NCBI RefSeq assembly: GCF_001421565.1
Contig: NZ_LMKQ01000001.1
Location: 2,820,323 to 2,884,322 of the forward strand
Source of the DNA: Agromyces sp. Leaf222
GTDB taxonomy: Bacteria; Actinomycetota; Actinomycetes; Actinomycetales; Microbacteriaceae
Length of the DNA stretch: 64,000 bases
Direction: 5' to 3'
A program made the translations under genes and the position numbers. Position 1 is the first letter of the stretch, and each line of letters starts with the position of its first letter. Below the pieces are notes generated by a model. That model saw only the letters and a program-made list of their open reading frames with translations, was not told the origin of the DNA and ran no database searches. This document shows positions 18,560-27,000 of this stretch, piece by piece.

Positions 18560-19591
18560 TCAGCCGAAGAGGATCTTCGCCTCGTCGTAGCGGTACTGCG
18601 GGACACGGTTCAGGCTGCCGACCGCGTCGGCGATCGAGACGGTCTCGATCGCGGTGCCATGGAGGGTCACCATGGAGCCCCAGGCGCCGTCGTAGACCGC
18701 GTCGACCGCGGCCATGCCGAGGCGCGTCGCGAGCACGCGGTCGAAGGCCGACGGCTCGCCGCCGCGCTGGATGTGTCCGAGCACCGTGGCACGCGATTCG
18801 ATGCCCGTGCGCTCCTCGATCATGGGCGCGATGAGCTCGGCGATGCCGCCGAGGCGCGGGCGGTTGAACGCGTCGAGGCCCTTGTGCGAGTGCGCCTCGG
18901 TCATGTCGTCGAACTTGAAGCCCTCGGCGACGACGACCAGCGGCGCCCGGCCGCGCTCGCGCACCGACTCGACCCACTCGGCGATCTGCTCGATGCTCTG
19001 CGGCTGCTCGGGGATGAGGATCGCGTGCGCGCCGCCGGCCATGCCGGAGTGCAGGGCGATCCACCCGACGTGGCGGCCCATGACCTCGAGCACCATGCAG
19101 CGCCCGTGGGAATCGGCCGTGGTGCGCAGGCGGTCGATGGCCTCGGTCGCGATCTGCACGGCCGTGTCGAAGCCGAACGAGTAGTCGGTGGCCGCGAGGT
19201 CGTTGTCGATCGTCTTCGGCACGCCGATGACCTTGATGCCGCCCTCGTCGTAGAGGCGGCGCGCTGCGGTGAGCGTGCCCTCGCCGCCGATCGCGACGAT
19301 GGCGTCGATGCCGTTGCGGTCGAGCATCGCCTGGATCTTCTCGGGGCCGCCGCCCTCGCCCTCGAACGGGTTGGTGCGGCTGGAGCCGAGGATCGTGCCG
19401 CCCTGCTTCGCGAGGCCGCGCACGTCGTGACGCACGATGGGCACGATGTCCTCTTCGACGACGCCGCGCCAACCGTTGCGAAAGCCGACGAACTCGGTGT
19501 CGTACGAGATGACGCCCTTCAGCACGGATCCGCGGATGACCGCGTTCAGTCCAGGGCAGTCGCCGCCAGAGGTGAGGATTCCGATCTTCAT
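18560..19591 (-). CDS. pfkA: 6-phosphofructokinase, predicted ATP-dependent
   Basis: 343 residues. N-terminal GILTSGGDCPGLNAVIRG is the nucleotide/phosphate-binding start; the fructose-6-phosphate site is seen in PKTIDNDL, MGRHVGWIA and LGHIQRGG. Two residues decide the phosphoryl donor in this group: Gly105 (position 104 in E. coli numbering, in GGEGT) and Lys126 (position 124, in PKTID). Gly with Lys is the pattern reported for ATP-using actinomycete enzymes, whereas Asp with Lys marks pyrophosphate users; so I predict ATP. It phosphorylates fructose-6-phosphate in glycolysis. ATG at 19591. Confidence 0.93.
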   Translation of the reverse strand: MKIGILTSGGDCPGLNAVIRGSVLKGVISYDTEFVGFRNGWRGVVEEDIVPIVRHDVRGLAKQGGTILGSSRTNPFEGEGGGPEKIQAMLDRNGIDAIVAIGGEGTLTAARRLYDEGGIKVIGVPKTIDNDLAATDYSFGFDTAVQIATEAIDRLRTTADSHGRCMVLEVMGRHVGWIALHSGMAGGAHAILIPEQPQSIEQIAEWVESVRERGRAPLVVVAEGFKFDDMTEAHSHKGLDAFNRPRLGGIAELIAPMIEERTGIESRATVLGHIQRGGEPSAFDRVLATRLGMAAVDAVYDGAWGSMVTLHGTAIETVSIADAVGSLNRVPQYRYDEAKILFG

Positions 19592-19684
19592 GACGCCTGG
19601 GACTCCTTGGTGCTTGGGGTGAACGTCGCTGGAGCCGCTTCATCGGGGCACGACTCCGGGAAGTCTAGCGAACCTCGACTTCCT

Positions 19685-19712
19685 GTTCGGAACGGTATAA
19701 CTTAGCCATATG
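19685..19712 (+). promoter_or_regulatory. Promoter of the ArsR-type regulator with a small dyad
   Basis: TATAAC at 19696-19701 lies eight bases before the ATG at 19710. GTTC-G-GAAC at 19685-19693 is a short dyad directly upstream of the box, a candidate autoregulatory site. Confidence 0.35.
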
Positions 19713-20147
19713 GCTCAGTATTCAGGGCTCGACGGGACGTTCCAGGCCCTCGCCGATCCGACCCGGCGCGCCGTCGTCCGACGACTCGGTGCGGGGCCGG
19801 CGAGCATCGGTGAGCTGGCGGCACCGTTCGACATGGCGCTGCCGTCGTTCATGAAGCACATCCGCTACCTCGAGCAGACGGGATGGGTGAGCACGCGCAA
19901 GACCGGTCGCGTGCGCACGTGCGTGCTCGAGCGCGAGCGGTTCGACGTGATCGAGACCTGGCTCGATGAGCAGCGAATCCTCTGGGAGGGCCGCACCGAT
20001 CGGCTCGACCGATTCGTCACCGCCGCCGACGACCCCGCAGAGACCACGACCACCGCTCACGCCACCGCCGCCGGCACCGCAGGCACCGCCAGCACCGCAG
20101 GCAACGCCGGCACCGCCACGACCAACGACGAGGACTCCCCCGCATGA
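19710..20147 (+). CDS. ArsR-family winged-helix regulator with low-complexity tail
   Basis: 145 residues. Residues 8-95 form an ArsR-type winged helix (FQALADPTRRAVVRRL, IGELAAPFDMALPSFMKHIRYL, GRVRTCVLE). No metal-binding Cys pair (ELCVCDL type) is present, so it belongs to the non-metal branch usually paired with SRPBCC genes. The last 40 residues are an Ala/Thr/Gly run made of degenerate GCC-GGC-ACC units, likely disordered. The stop overlaps the next gene start (ATGA at 20144-20147). Confidence 0.87.
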   Translation: MAQYSGLDGTFQALADPTRRAVVRRLGAGPASIGELAAPFDMALPSFMKHIRYLEQTGWVSTRKTGRVRTCVLERERFDVIETWLDEQRILWEGRTDRLDRFVTAADDPAETTTTAHATAAGTAGTASTAGNAGTATTNDEDSPA

Positions 20148-20620
20148 CCGACACGACGCACCCCGAACTCGACCTGACCGTCTCGCGCATCATCCGAGCC
20201 CCGCGCCGCGCGGTCTGGAATGCCTGGACCGACCCGCGCGCCTTCGAGCAGTGGTGGGTGCCGGCGCCCGAGGTCTGCCGCGTGCTCGAGATGGACCTGC
20301 GCCCCGGCGGGGCGTTCCGCACCGAGTTCAGCCAGGACGGCGCCGAGTTCGGCCCGCACATCTCCGCGTGCTTCCTCGCGGTCGACGACCTCGAGCGCAT
20401 CGTGTGGACCGACGCGCTCGTCGCGGGCTGGCGGCCGGCCGAGGCGTCGTTCGTGACCGCCGTGATCCGCATGCGCGACCACCCCGACGGCACCGAGTAC
20501 ACCGCGACCGCCATGCACGGCACGGCCGCCGATCGCGACCGGCACGATCAGCTCGGCTTCCACGACGGGTGGGGCACCGTTACCCGCCAGCTCGCCGAAC
20601 TCGTCGAGCGGCGGGCCTGA
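20144..20620 (+). CDS. SRPBCC/AHSA1-family protein
   Basis: 158 residues of the START/Bet v1-like AHSA1 fold: ELDLTVSRIIRAPRRAVWNAWTDP, FEQWWVPAPEVC, DLRPGGAF, and the closing helix HDGWGTVTRQLAELVE are classic for the group. Function of these proteins is largely unknown; they bind hydrophobic ligands and are very often encoded with an ArsR-type regulator, as here. Translation is coupled to the regulator by a four-base overlap. Confidence 0.88.
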   Translation: MTDTTHPELDLTVSRIIRAPRRAVWNAWTDPRAFEQWWVPAPEVCRVLEMDLRPGGAFRTEFSQDGAEFGPHISACFLAVDDLERIVWTDALVAGWRPAEASFVTAVIRMRDHPDGTEYTATAMHGTAADRDRHDQLGFHDGWGTVTRQLAELVERRA

Positions 20621-20673
20621 CGCTGACGACAACCTGACGCCGACGGCGCCCTGCCGCTACCGAACGCCGACGA

Positions 20674-22797
20674 CTACAGCGCCCCGTCGAGCGCGGCGCG
20701 CAGCAGGTGCTGCAGGGCGTCGAGTTGCACCGAGTCGGCCGAGCCCGGCTCGACGTCCTGGCCGTCGAGTGCGCGGGCGGCGAGACCCTGCTTGGAGTCG
20801 ATGAGCTCGGCGATGCGCGCGTCGATCGTGTGCGCGGCGATGATGCGCCACGCGGTGACCGGCTCGTCCTGGCCGATGCGGTGCACGCGGTCGATGGCCT
20901 GCGTCTGCTCGGCCGCGGTCCAGCTGAGCTCGGCGAGCACGACGTTCGATGCGGCCTGCAGGTTCACGCCGACGCCGGCTGCCGTGAGCGAGCAGACCGC
21001 CACCGCGACATCCGGATCGTTGTTGAAGGCGTCGATCGCGGCCTGGCGCTGCAGCGCGGTCTGGTCGCCGCGGAGCGACACGGTGCGCAGGTCGCGCGCG
21101 GCGAGCGCCGACTCGGCCTGGTCCATGACGTCGATGTGCTTGGCGAAGAAGACGACCTTGCCGACCGAGCGGGCGAGCTGGGCGGCGTAGTCGGCCGCGA
21201 GCCCCGCCTTGGCCTGGCCGATGCGGCGCACCATCGTGAAGACGTTCTCGCCCGACTTCGCGGACTTCGACTCCTCGAGCTCGGCGCTCGCGACGGCCCG
21301 GATGTACTGGTCGCGCTGCTCGTCGTCGAGGTCGCCGACGCGCAGGTGGCGAGCCTCGACGAGCGCGCGGAAGCGGCCGACGAGGCGGTTGCCGAGCTCG
21401 CGCTCCGCGGCCCGAACCGAGCGGCCGAGCTCGTCGTCGAGTTCGACGGGCAGGTCGGCGATGCGCTTGGCCGGCAGGTCGGCCGCGACGTCGACCTTGC
21501 GGCGGCGCACGATGCCGAGGTCGATGACCGTGCGGCGCGCGGCGGCGTAGAAGCCGGCCTCGGCGGGCGTGAGGCCGTTCTCCTCGAGCAGGCCGAGGAG
21601 CCTCGGCGACGGCTTGTCGCCGTCGATCCAGCCGAGGAACTGCCAGATCGCGCGGAAGTCGTCGACGTCGTTGATGAGCGGGGTACCCGTGAGGGCGAGC
21701 AGCAGCGGGTCGCCGCCGGGCGTGGCACGGCGGATGCGGTCGGCCAGCGCCAGCACGTTCTTCGAGCGCTGCGACTGCAGGTTCTTGATGAAGTGGGCCT
21801 CGTCGACGACCATGCCGCGGAACCCGAGGGTCGACAGCCAGGCCATGTGCCGGTCGAGCACGTCGTAGTTGACGACGACGACGTCGGCGAACGCGTCGAG
21901 CGTGTCGCCGTCGCCGTGGATCACCGTCGCGCGACGGTGCGGGGTCCACCGTTCGACCTCGCGGGCCCAGTTCATCTTCACGACGTTGGGCACGACCGCG
22001 AGCAGCGGGTAGGCATCGGAGACGGATGCCGCGAGCACCGACTGCGCGGTCTTGCCGAGTCCGGGCTCGTCGGCGAGCAGGAACGTGCGGTGCCCCTCGC
22101 GAGCGGACTCGATGAATCGGGCCTGGTGCTTCATGAGCTCGAGGCCGCGCGGCGCGAGCCGGTCGATCTTCGGCGCCTCTGGCAGTTCCATGGTGGCCGC
22201 CTGGCCGCCGGAGCCCTGCTCGAACGCCTTGAAGAGCGGGCCGAGCAGCTCCCAGTTCGCGAGGCGGCGCACGGGCGCCGGGGGCGGAGGCGGCGTCGAG
22301 AGGTCGGGCGCGAGGAACGGGTTCGCGAGCTGGCGCGATCGCACCGAGGCCGGGATCACCTGGTTCTCGGCGAGCACGGGCTTGACCTCGGCCTCGCGGG
22401 TGATGATGAGCTCGTCGGGGCTGAGCTCCGCACCCGACTCGAGCAGCCAGTCGCGACGGAAGCGCTGCGCGACCGTGGAGATCGAGGCATCCGGTTCGAG
22501 CAGCGTGATGAGGCTCGTGTCGCGCGCCGCGGTCTTCGCGAGGATCTGCGCGATGCCGTCGAGGCGCTTCAGCAGCTCGGGGCGCGAGCTGTCGGGCACG
22601 TCGGAGTCGGTCTTCACCCGCGCGCGCTCCTCGCGCATGAGGAGCGCGATGACCTGGAACTTCGTGCGGTTCGTCGGCCCGAGCTTGCCCTTCTGGGCCT
22701 TCTGCTCGACCTCGCGCACCTTGCGGGCGAGGATCGGGATGATGGGTGCGTCGTCGTCGCGCGAACGCGTTCGCTGACGCTGCCTCGTCTGGGCCAT
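20674..22797 (-). CDS. SNF2-type DEAD/DEAH-box helicase
   Basis: 707 residues. The first ~210 are a family-specific region (basic head, KLGPTNRTKFQVIALLMREE, Pro run STPPPPPAP). The SNF2 ATPase core follows: motif I DEPGLGKTAQS, motif II VVDEAHFIKN, motif III LALTGTPL, and in the second lobe motifs V-VI in AGVGVNLQAASNVV and QAIDRVHRIGQDEP. SNF2 enzymes use ATP to move along double-stranded DNA and remodel protein-DNA complexes. The motif I Asp in place of the usual Asp-Glu-Met is slightly unusual. It stands alone; the upstream region has three 17-base repeats. Not obviously part of a defence system, as no methylase or nuclease is near. Confidence 0.88.
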   Translation of the reverse strand: MAQTRQRQRTRSRDDDAPIIPILARKVREVEQKAQKGKLGPTNRTKFQVIALLMREERARVKTDSDVPDSSRPELLKRLDGIAQILAKTAARDTSLITLLEPDASISTVAQRFRRDWLLESGAELSPDELIITREAEVKPVLAENQVIPASVRSRQLANPFLAPDLSTPPPPPAPVRRLANWELLGPLFKAFEQGSGGQAATMELPEAPKIDRLAPRGLELMKHQARFIESAREGHRTFLLADEPGLGKTAQSVLAASVSDAYPLLAVVPNVVKMNWAREVERWTPHRRATVIHGDGDTLDAFADVVVVNYDVLDRHMAWLSTLGFRGMVVDEAHFIKNLQSQRSKNVLALADRIRRATPGGDPLLLALTGTPLINDVDDFRAIWQFLGWIDGDKPSPRLLGLLEENGLTPAEAGFYAAARRTVIDLGIVRRRKVDVAADLPAKRIADLPVELDDELGRSVRAAERELGNRLVGRFRALVEARHLRVGDLDDEQRDQYIRAVASAELEESKSAKSGENVFTMVRRIGQAKAGLAADYAAQLARSVGKVVFFAKHIDVMDQAESALAARDLRTVSLRGDQTALQRQAAIDAFNNDPDVAVAVCSLTAAGVGVNLQAASNVVLAELSWTAAEQTQAIDRVHRIGQDEPVTAWRIIAAHTIDARIAELIDSKQGLAARALDGQDVEPGSADSVQLDALQHLLRAALDGAL

Positions 22798-22907
22798 GAT
22801 CCTCCGGGGTATCGGGGCTCGTCTCTGGGCGCCTGCCCGTCACCGATCGCGATGGCCGGCACCGCTCGGCGCATCGCGTGATGCGGCCGGGTGCGGTACG
22901 GGCGAAC

Positions 22908-22958
22908 CATTGCTCGAGGAGGAGCACTGCTCGAGGGGAAACACTGTCCGAGCAGCAT
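22908..22958. repeat. Three tandem 17-base repeats upstream of the helicase gene
   Basis: Units at 22908-22924, 22925-22941 and 22942-22958 share the core CAYTGYYCGAG. They lie about 110-160 bases upstream of the helicase start in a 265-base gap (22798-23062) with no gene. The regular spacing of 1.6 helical turns suggests a multi-site operator or just a local duplication. Confidence 0.7.
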
Positions 22959-23062
22959 GCGGGCGGAGCTCGCATGGTCGGACGAAGAACGGGGTTCGCC
23001 TGGGCGCAGACCCCATTCTAGCCGCAGAGCGCCGGATGCCGCGAGAACACGCGCGGAAACGC

Positions 23063-23794
23063 TCAGCCGGCCACGTGCACGGCGTAGCTGAGGAGGAAGC
23101 CCGAGGTCGCGAGCAGCCCCGTGTAGGCATGGGTCGTGCGGAACGCCTCGGGGATCATCGTGTCGCAGATCATGGCGAGGATCGCGCCGGCCGCGAGCGC
23201 CGTGATGAACGCGGTGGTGCCGCCGCTCGCGCCGTCGAGCAGCACGAAACCGAGCAGCGAGGCGAGGGCGCTCGCGAGGGCGATGCCCGTCCAGAGGAGG
23301 AACACGTACCGCGCCGAACGGCCCTCGTCCTTCAGCGCCGCGGTGCTCGAGAGCCCCTCGGGCACGTTGGAGATGATGATGGCCACGAGCACGGGCACGC
23401 TCACGCCGTTGCCGCCGACCATGCTGAGGCCGAGCACGGCCGATTCGGGGATGCCGTCGAGCAGGGCGCCGAGCGCGATGCCGATGCCCGTTCCGGAGTT
23501 CTCGCCCGAGCCGCGCCGGTTGCGCTGGTCGAGCCGGTCGAGCAGGTTGTTCGCGAACACGTAGACGATCGCGCCGACCGCGAAGCCGCCGACGGTGGGC
23601 CAGAACCCGCCCTCGCCCTGCGCCTCGAGTACGAGGTCGAAGGCGAGTGCCGAGATGAGCACTCCCGAGCCGAACGCCATGACCGAGGCGACGATCGTCG
23701 TCGGCACCTTGACCTTCCAGGCGATGACGGCGCCGACGAGCAGCGCGCCGCCCGCGACGAGGCCGGCGACCGCGGCCCAGAACCAGTCACCCAT
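23063..23794 (-). CDS. ZIP-family divalent metal transporter
   Basis: 243 residues with eight predicted membrane segments. The metal-path motifs appear as LGALLDGIPESAVLGLS (TM4) and IIISNVPEGLSSTAAL (TM5). In most ZIP proteins both positions carry His (HNxPEG, HxxPEG); here Asp and Ser-Asn replace them, so selectivity may differ from classic zinc importers such as ZupT. The small charged cytoplasmic loop (DQRNRRGSGE) lacks the usual His cluster. ATG at 23792-23794 with GGAGG ten bases upstream. It lies 29 bases downstream of the DUF2207 gene on the same strand. Confidence 0.85.
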   Translation of the reverse strand: MGDWFWAAVAGLVAGGALLVGAVIAWKVKVPTTIVASVMAFGSGVLISALAFDLVLEAQGEGGFWPTVGGFAVGAIVYVFANNLLDRLDQRNRRGSGENSGTGIGIALGALLDGIPESAVLGLSMVGGNGVSVPVLVAIIISNVPEGLSSTAALKDEGRSARYVFLLWTGIALASALASLLGFVLLDGASGGTTAFITALAAGAILAMICDTMIPEAFRTTHAYTGLLATSGFLLSYAVHVAG

Positions 23795-23823
23795 GAGCCC
23801 GGACCTCCGCCTCGGACCTCGCC

Positions 23824-25734
23824 TCAGACACCGCCGCCGCCACCACCGCCGCCACCGCCGCCCGACGAGCCGCCGCCACCGGAGCCCGACGACGACGAAC
23901 TCGACGACGAGCCCGACCACGAGGTGGTCGACGTCGTGGTGAACGACGAGACGGCGACCGAGAACCGGGCCGCGTCGAACGCCGAGGTGCCCGCGTACCA
24001 GCCGGGCTCCCGTCCGCTCACCTCGTAGAGGGAGGCGAGCTCGCGCAGCCACTGCTTCTCGAGGCCGAAGAGCGCCGCGTACGGCAGTAGTCGCTCGGTC
24101 AGTCGCAGCACCTCGGCGGGGTCGGTCGCGGTGACGGATGCCGCGGCGGTCGTCGCGGCATCCGTCGACGTCGGCACCGGACCGCGAAGGGGGTCGCGCA
24201 GCGCACCGCTCGGGCTCTGCAGCATGCGGATGCGGTCGGCCTCCGCGAGGCGGATGAAGAGGCGCAGGCCTTCGAGGTGGTCGCGCACGCGCCGGCCCTC
24301 GACCGTGAGCGGCCTCACCCCCGCGACCGCGACGCCGGCGGCGAGCGCGAACAGCACGCCCGCGATGAGCGCGAGCAGCGGCCAGAGCCCGCCCATGACC
24401 TGCTCGAGCGCGACGACCGCCGCGATGAAGCCGAGCACGGCGGCGGCGAACGCGAAGACCGCGATGAGGATGCGGCCTCCCAGCGCCGGGCTCCGCCTGA
24501 GGCCGGAGCTGACGGCGCGACTCGCGACCGCCTTGCGGATCGAGAGCAGGCGCTGCCCGAGCGTCGTCGACTTCGAACTCAACGAACGTTCCTGGCCGAT
24601 GGTCGGGTGGTCGCTGAAGAGGGCGCGCACGACGGACTGCGCGTCGAGGTCGCCGAGCGGGCCGCCCGTGAACTGCACGGAGTACTGCGTGCCGCCGCGA
24701 TCGACGATGCGCACCTCGCCGGCGACCGCGCGCTCGAGGATCGTCGCCGTGACGCCCCGCGACGGCTGGCCGACGAGGTCGGCGGCGGTCAGTGCGCTGA
24801 CGCCTTCGGGCGGCTCGTACTGCGCGATGATCGTGCCCCGCGGCGCGCTGCGCCACCGGGTCAGGCGCAGCACGAGCGCGAGCACGAACAGCACGAAGGC
24901 GATGAACGCGCAGACGGCCGAGGTGATCGCGGCCGGCGACGATGCGAACGCCTCGTCGCGAGGCACGAACGTGCCGGGCTCGAAGGCGACGGAGATCGTG
25001 AGGTTCTCGTACGGGCCGATGCCGGTCGACTGTGCGACGAGCAGGGGCTGCTCGTCCGTCTCGCCGACCTGCAGCGTCTCGCACGGCGTGCCGGCACCGG
25101 CACCGCCGCGGTAGCACGCGGCATCCCCTGCGAAGGCCGCGGCGAGCGCCGCGTCGACCCGCAGCTCGGCACGCACGACCCCGAACGGCTGCGCCCACCC
25201 GGTGCCGTTGACATCCCAGTAGAACTCGTCGATCGCGGCGTCGTCCGGCTGGAGGGTGACATTGTGCTGGCGGTACGAGATGACGTACGTCTGCTCGCCG
25301 TGCACGTAGTCGGAGCCGGCGATCGTGACGAGCAGGAACTCGCCGTCGTCGTCCTCTTCGGTGTCGAACGCGCGCGGCTGACCCGCGGCATCCGTCACCG
25401 ACTGCACCTGGACGTCGACGGGGTGACCGTCGTAGTCGAGCGGGATCGCACGGCGGATGCCGCGGTTCTGGTCGAACTCGGGGAACAGTGCGACGAGCGT
25501 CTCGGTCGTGTCGAGCACCGAGCGGCCGCCCTCGCCGCGGCCGAGCTCGTAGTCCGCGTCGAAGGACTGGAACGTGAAGTCGTCGACGCCGGCGGGAACC
25601 AGCGCGACCGGTGCGGGAACGGCCGAGGCGGATGCCGCGTCCACCGGCACGGCGGTCGCCACCGCGGCGGGCGCGACCGCGACGAGCAGTGCGAGCATCG
25701 CTGCCGCGGCACCGCGGAGCAGGCTCGTCGTCAT
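23824..25734 (-). CDS. DUF2207-family secreted/membrane protein
   Basis: 636 residues. Signal peptide (LLRGAAAAMLALLVAVAPAAVATA), then a ~220-residue extracellular beta-rich domain typical of DUF2207 (FDADYELGRGEGG, YVISYRQHNVTL, FYWDVNGTGWAQPF), a membrane segment (AICAFIAFVLFVLALVL-like), a cytoplasmic stretch with EPPEGVSALTAADL, and two further membrane segments. It ends with a long Ser run and then about a dozen Gly. Function unknown; members are common in Gram-positive envelopes. Only two Cys lie in the outer domain (ACYRGG, PCETLQV), perhaps a disulfide. TAGCGT lies exactly six bases before the ATG, so it is probably leaderless. Confidence 0.87.
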   Translation of the reverse strand: MTTSLLRGAAAAMLALLVAVAPAAVATAVPVDAASASAVPAPVALVPAGVDDFTFQSFDADYELGRGEGGRSVLDTTETLVALFPEFDQNRGIRRAIPLDYDGHPVDVQVQSVTDAAGQPRAFDTEEDDDGEFLLVTIAGSDYVHGEQTYVISYRQHNVTLQPDDAAIDEFYWDVNGTGWAQPFGVVRAELRVDAALAAAFAGDAACYRGGAGAGTPCETLQVGETDEQPLLVAQSTGIGPYENLTISVAFEPGTFVPRDEAFASSPAAITSAVCAFIAFVLFVLALVLRLTRWRSAPRGTIIAQYEPPEGVSALTAADLVGQPSRGVTATILERAVAGEVRIVDRGGTQYSVQFTGGPLGDLDAQSVVRALFSDHPTIGQERSLSSKSTTLGQRLLSIRKAVASRAVSSGLRRSPALGGRILIAVFAFAAAVLGFIAAVVALEQVMGGLWPLLALIAGVLFALAAGVAVAGVRPLTVEGRRVRDHLEGLRLFIRLAEADRIRMLQSPSGALRDPLRGPVPTSTDAATTAAASVTATDPAEVLRLTERLLPYAALFGLEKQWLRELASLYEVSGREPGWYAGTSAFDAARFSVAVSSFTTTSTTSWSGSSSSSSSSGSGGGGSSGGGGGGGGGGGV

Positions 25735-25789
25735 GCGCCAACGCTAGCGCCTCGGGTCGACCCTGGTCGATCGGGCGCACAGCGTAACC

Positions 25790-25826
25790 GGTACCCCCCG
25801 GGGTACCTGCGCGCGGGGATTACGAT
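25790..25826 (+). promoter_or_regulatory. CsoR/RcnR-type operator overlapping the regulator's promoter
   Basis: GGTACCCC-CC-GGGGTACC at 25790-25807 is a perfect 8-base inverted repeat with the C-tract/G-tract design typical of the CsoR/RcnR regulator family. TACGAT at 25821-25826 lies six bases before the GTG at 25833, so the operator covers the -35 region. Autoregulation is the simple reading. Confidence 0.78.
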
Positions 25827-25832
25827 GGAAGG

Positions 25833-26111
25833 GTGATCGAGGACATCAAGAAGCGCGCCCTGCACCGCACGAAGATCATCGAGGGCCAGCTGCGCGGCAT
25901 CGAGAAGATGATCGAGAACGAGGACTACTGCGTCGACATCATCACGCTCTCGCTCGCCGTGCAGAAGTCGCTCGGGTCGCTCAACAAGCTGCTCGTCGAG
26001 AACCACCTGCGCACGCACGTGAGCGAGATGTACGAGGCGGGCGGCGAGCAGCGCGAGGCCGCGGTCGCGGAGCTGATCCGCATCTTCGAGCTGTCGAACA
26101 ACCGTGGGTGA
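25833..26111 (+). CDS. CsoR/RcnR/FrmR-family metal- or thiol-sensing repressor
   Basis: 92 residues, the all-helical DUF156 fold (HRTKIIEGQLRGIEKMI, CVDIITLSLAVQKSLGSL). Ligand positions are Cys33, His58 and His62 (in DYCVDI and ENHLRTH). Copper CsoR proteins have Cys-His-Cys; Cys-His-His is the set used, with an N-terminal His, by the nickel/cobalt sensor RcnR. Only one Cys is present, so thiol-disulfide sensing like CstR is unlikely. No copper ATPase or efflux gene adjoins it. GTG at 25833 is set by TACGAT six bases upstream. Its last eight bases overlap mmuM. Confidence 0.9.
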   Translation: MIEDIKKRALHRTKIIEGQLRGIEKMIENEDYCVDIITLSLAVQKSLGSLNKLLVENHLRTHVSEMYEAGGEQREAAVAELIRIFELSNNRG

Positions 26112-26997
26112 TGCGGCGCTCCTGAGCCTGCTCACGAGCCGTCCCCTCGTCGTCGACGGCGGGCTCGGCACGCTGCTCACCGATCGAGGGGCGGATGTCA
26201 CGGCTCCACTCTGGAGCGCGCAGACCCTTCTCGAGCAGCCCGACGCGATCCTCGCCGCACACCGCGACTACTTCGAGGCGGGTGCAGACGTCGCCGTCAC
26301 GGCGTCGTACCAGGTGTCCGAGTCCGGCTTCGCGGCGGCCGGCCGCGACGCCCGTGAGGCGCGGCGCATGCTCGCCCGCAGCGTCGAACTCGCCGCGCGC
26401 GCCCGCGACGAGGCAGGTCATGGCTGGGTCGCCGCCTCGATCGGGCCATACGGCGCCTCGCTCGCCGACGGCTCGGAGTACCGCGGCGACGACGGCCTCG
26501 ACGTCGCCGAGCTGCGAGCCTGGCACCACGACCGGCTGCGGCTGCTGGCCGATGCGGGCGCCGACCTCATCGCCGTCGAGACGATCCCCTCGCTCCGCGA
26601 GGTCGAGGCGCTCGTGCTCGAACTCGAGGGCGCCGGCATCCGCGCCTGGGTCTCGGTGACGCCCGACGGCGAGCGCCTGCGCACGGGCGAGCCGCTCGCC
26701 GACGCGTTCGGGCTCGCTGCGGCATCCGCCGACGTGATCGCCGTCGGCGTCAACTGCTGCCCGCCCGACCAGGTGCGGGGCGCCGTCGAGATCGCCCGCT
26801 CGGTGACCGACAAGCCCGTCGTGGCCTACCCGAACAGCGGCGAGGCCTGGGATGCGGTCGCGCGCACCTGGCACGGCACCGCCGGCTTCGACGTGGGCCT
26901 CGTGCGCAGCTGGCGCGACGCGGGTGCGAACCTGATCGGCGGATGCTGCCGCACCGGGCCGGCCGACATCGCGGCGATCGCCGCGGCGCTCGCCTGA
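26104..26997 (+). CDS. mmuM: Homocysteine S-methyltransferase
   Basis: 297 residues. The zinc/homocysteine site is formed by GVNCCPPD (about residue 215) and GGCCRTGP near the C-terminus; DGGLGTLLTDRG at the start and TASYQVSESGF are also typical. It moves a methyl group from S-methylmethionine (or SAM) to homocysteine to give methionine. The GTG at 26104 overlaps the CsoR-like gene by eight bases, so the two share a transcript under the CsoR-type operator; why a metal sensor should control it is unclear. Confidence 0.9.
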   Translation: MGDAALLSLLTSRPLVVDGGLGTLLTDRGADVTAPLWSAQTLLEQPDAILAAHRDYFEAGADVAVTASYQVSESGFAAAGRDAREARRMLARSVELAARARDEAGHGWVAASIGPYGASLADGSEYRGDDGLDVAELRAWHHDRLRLLADAGADLIAVETIPSLREVEALVLELEGAGIRAWVSVTPDGERLRTGEPLADAFGLAAASADVIAVGVNCCPPDQVRGAVEIARSVTDKPVVAYPNSGEAWDAVARTWHGTAGFDVGLVRSWRDAGANLIGGCCRTGPADIAAIAAALA

Positions 26998-27000
26998 CGG

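Noticed and set aside
20674..22797. SNF2 helicase as part of a phage-defence island
   Set aside because: No methylase, nuclease, phospholipase D or other defence gene flanks it; the neighbours are an SRPBCC gene and a metal transporter.
22908..22958. Possible CRISPR-like array
   Set aside because: The three 17-base units are contiguous with no spacers and no cas genes are in the window.
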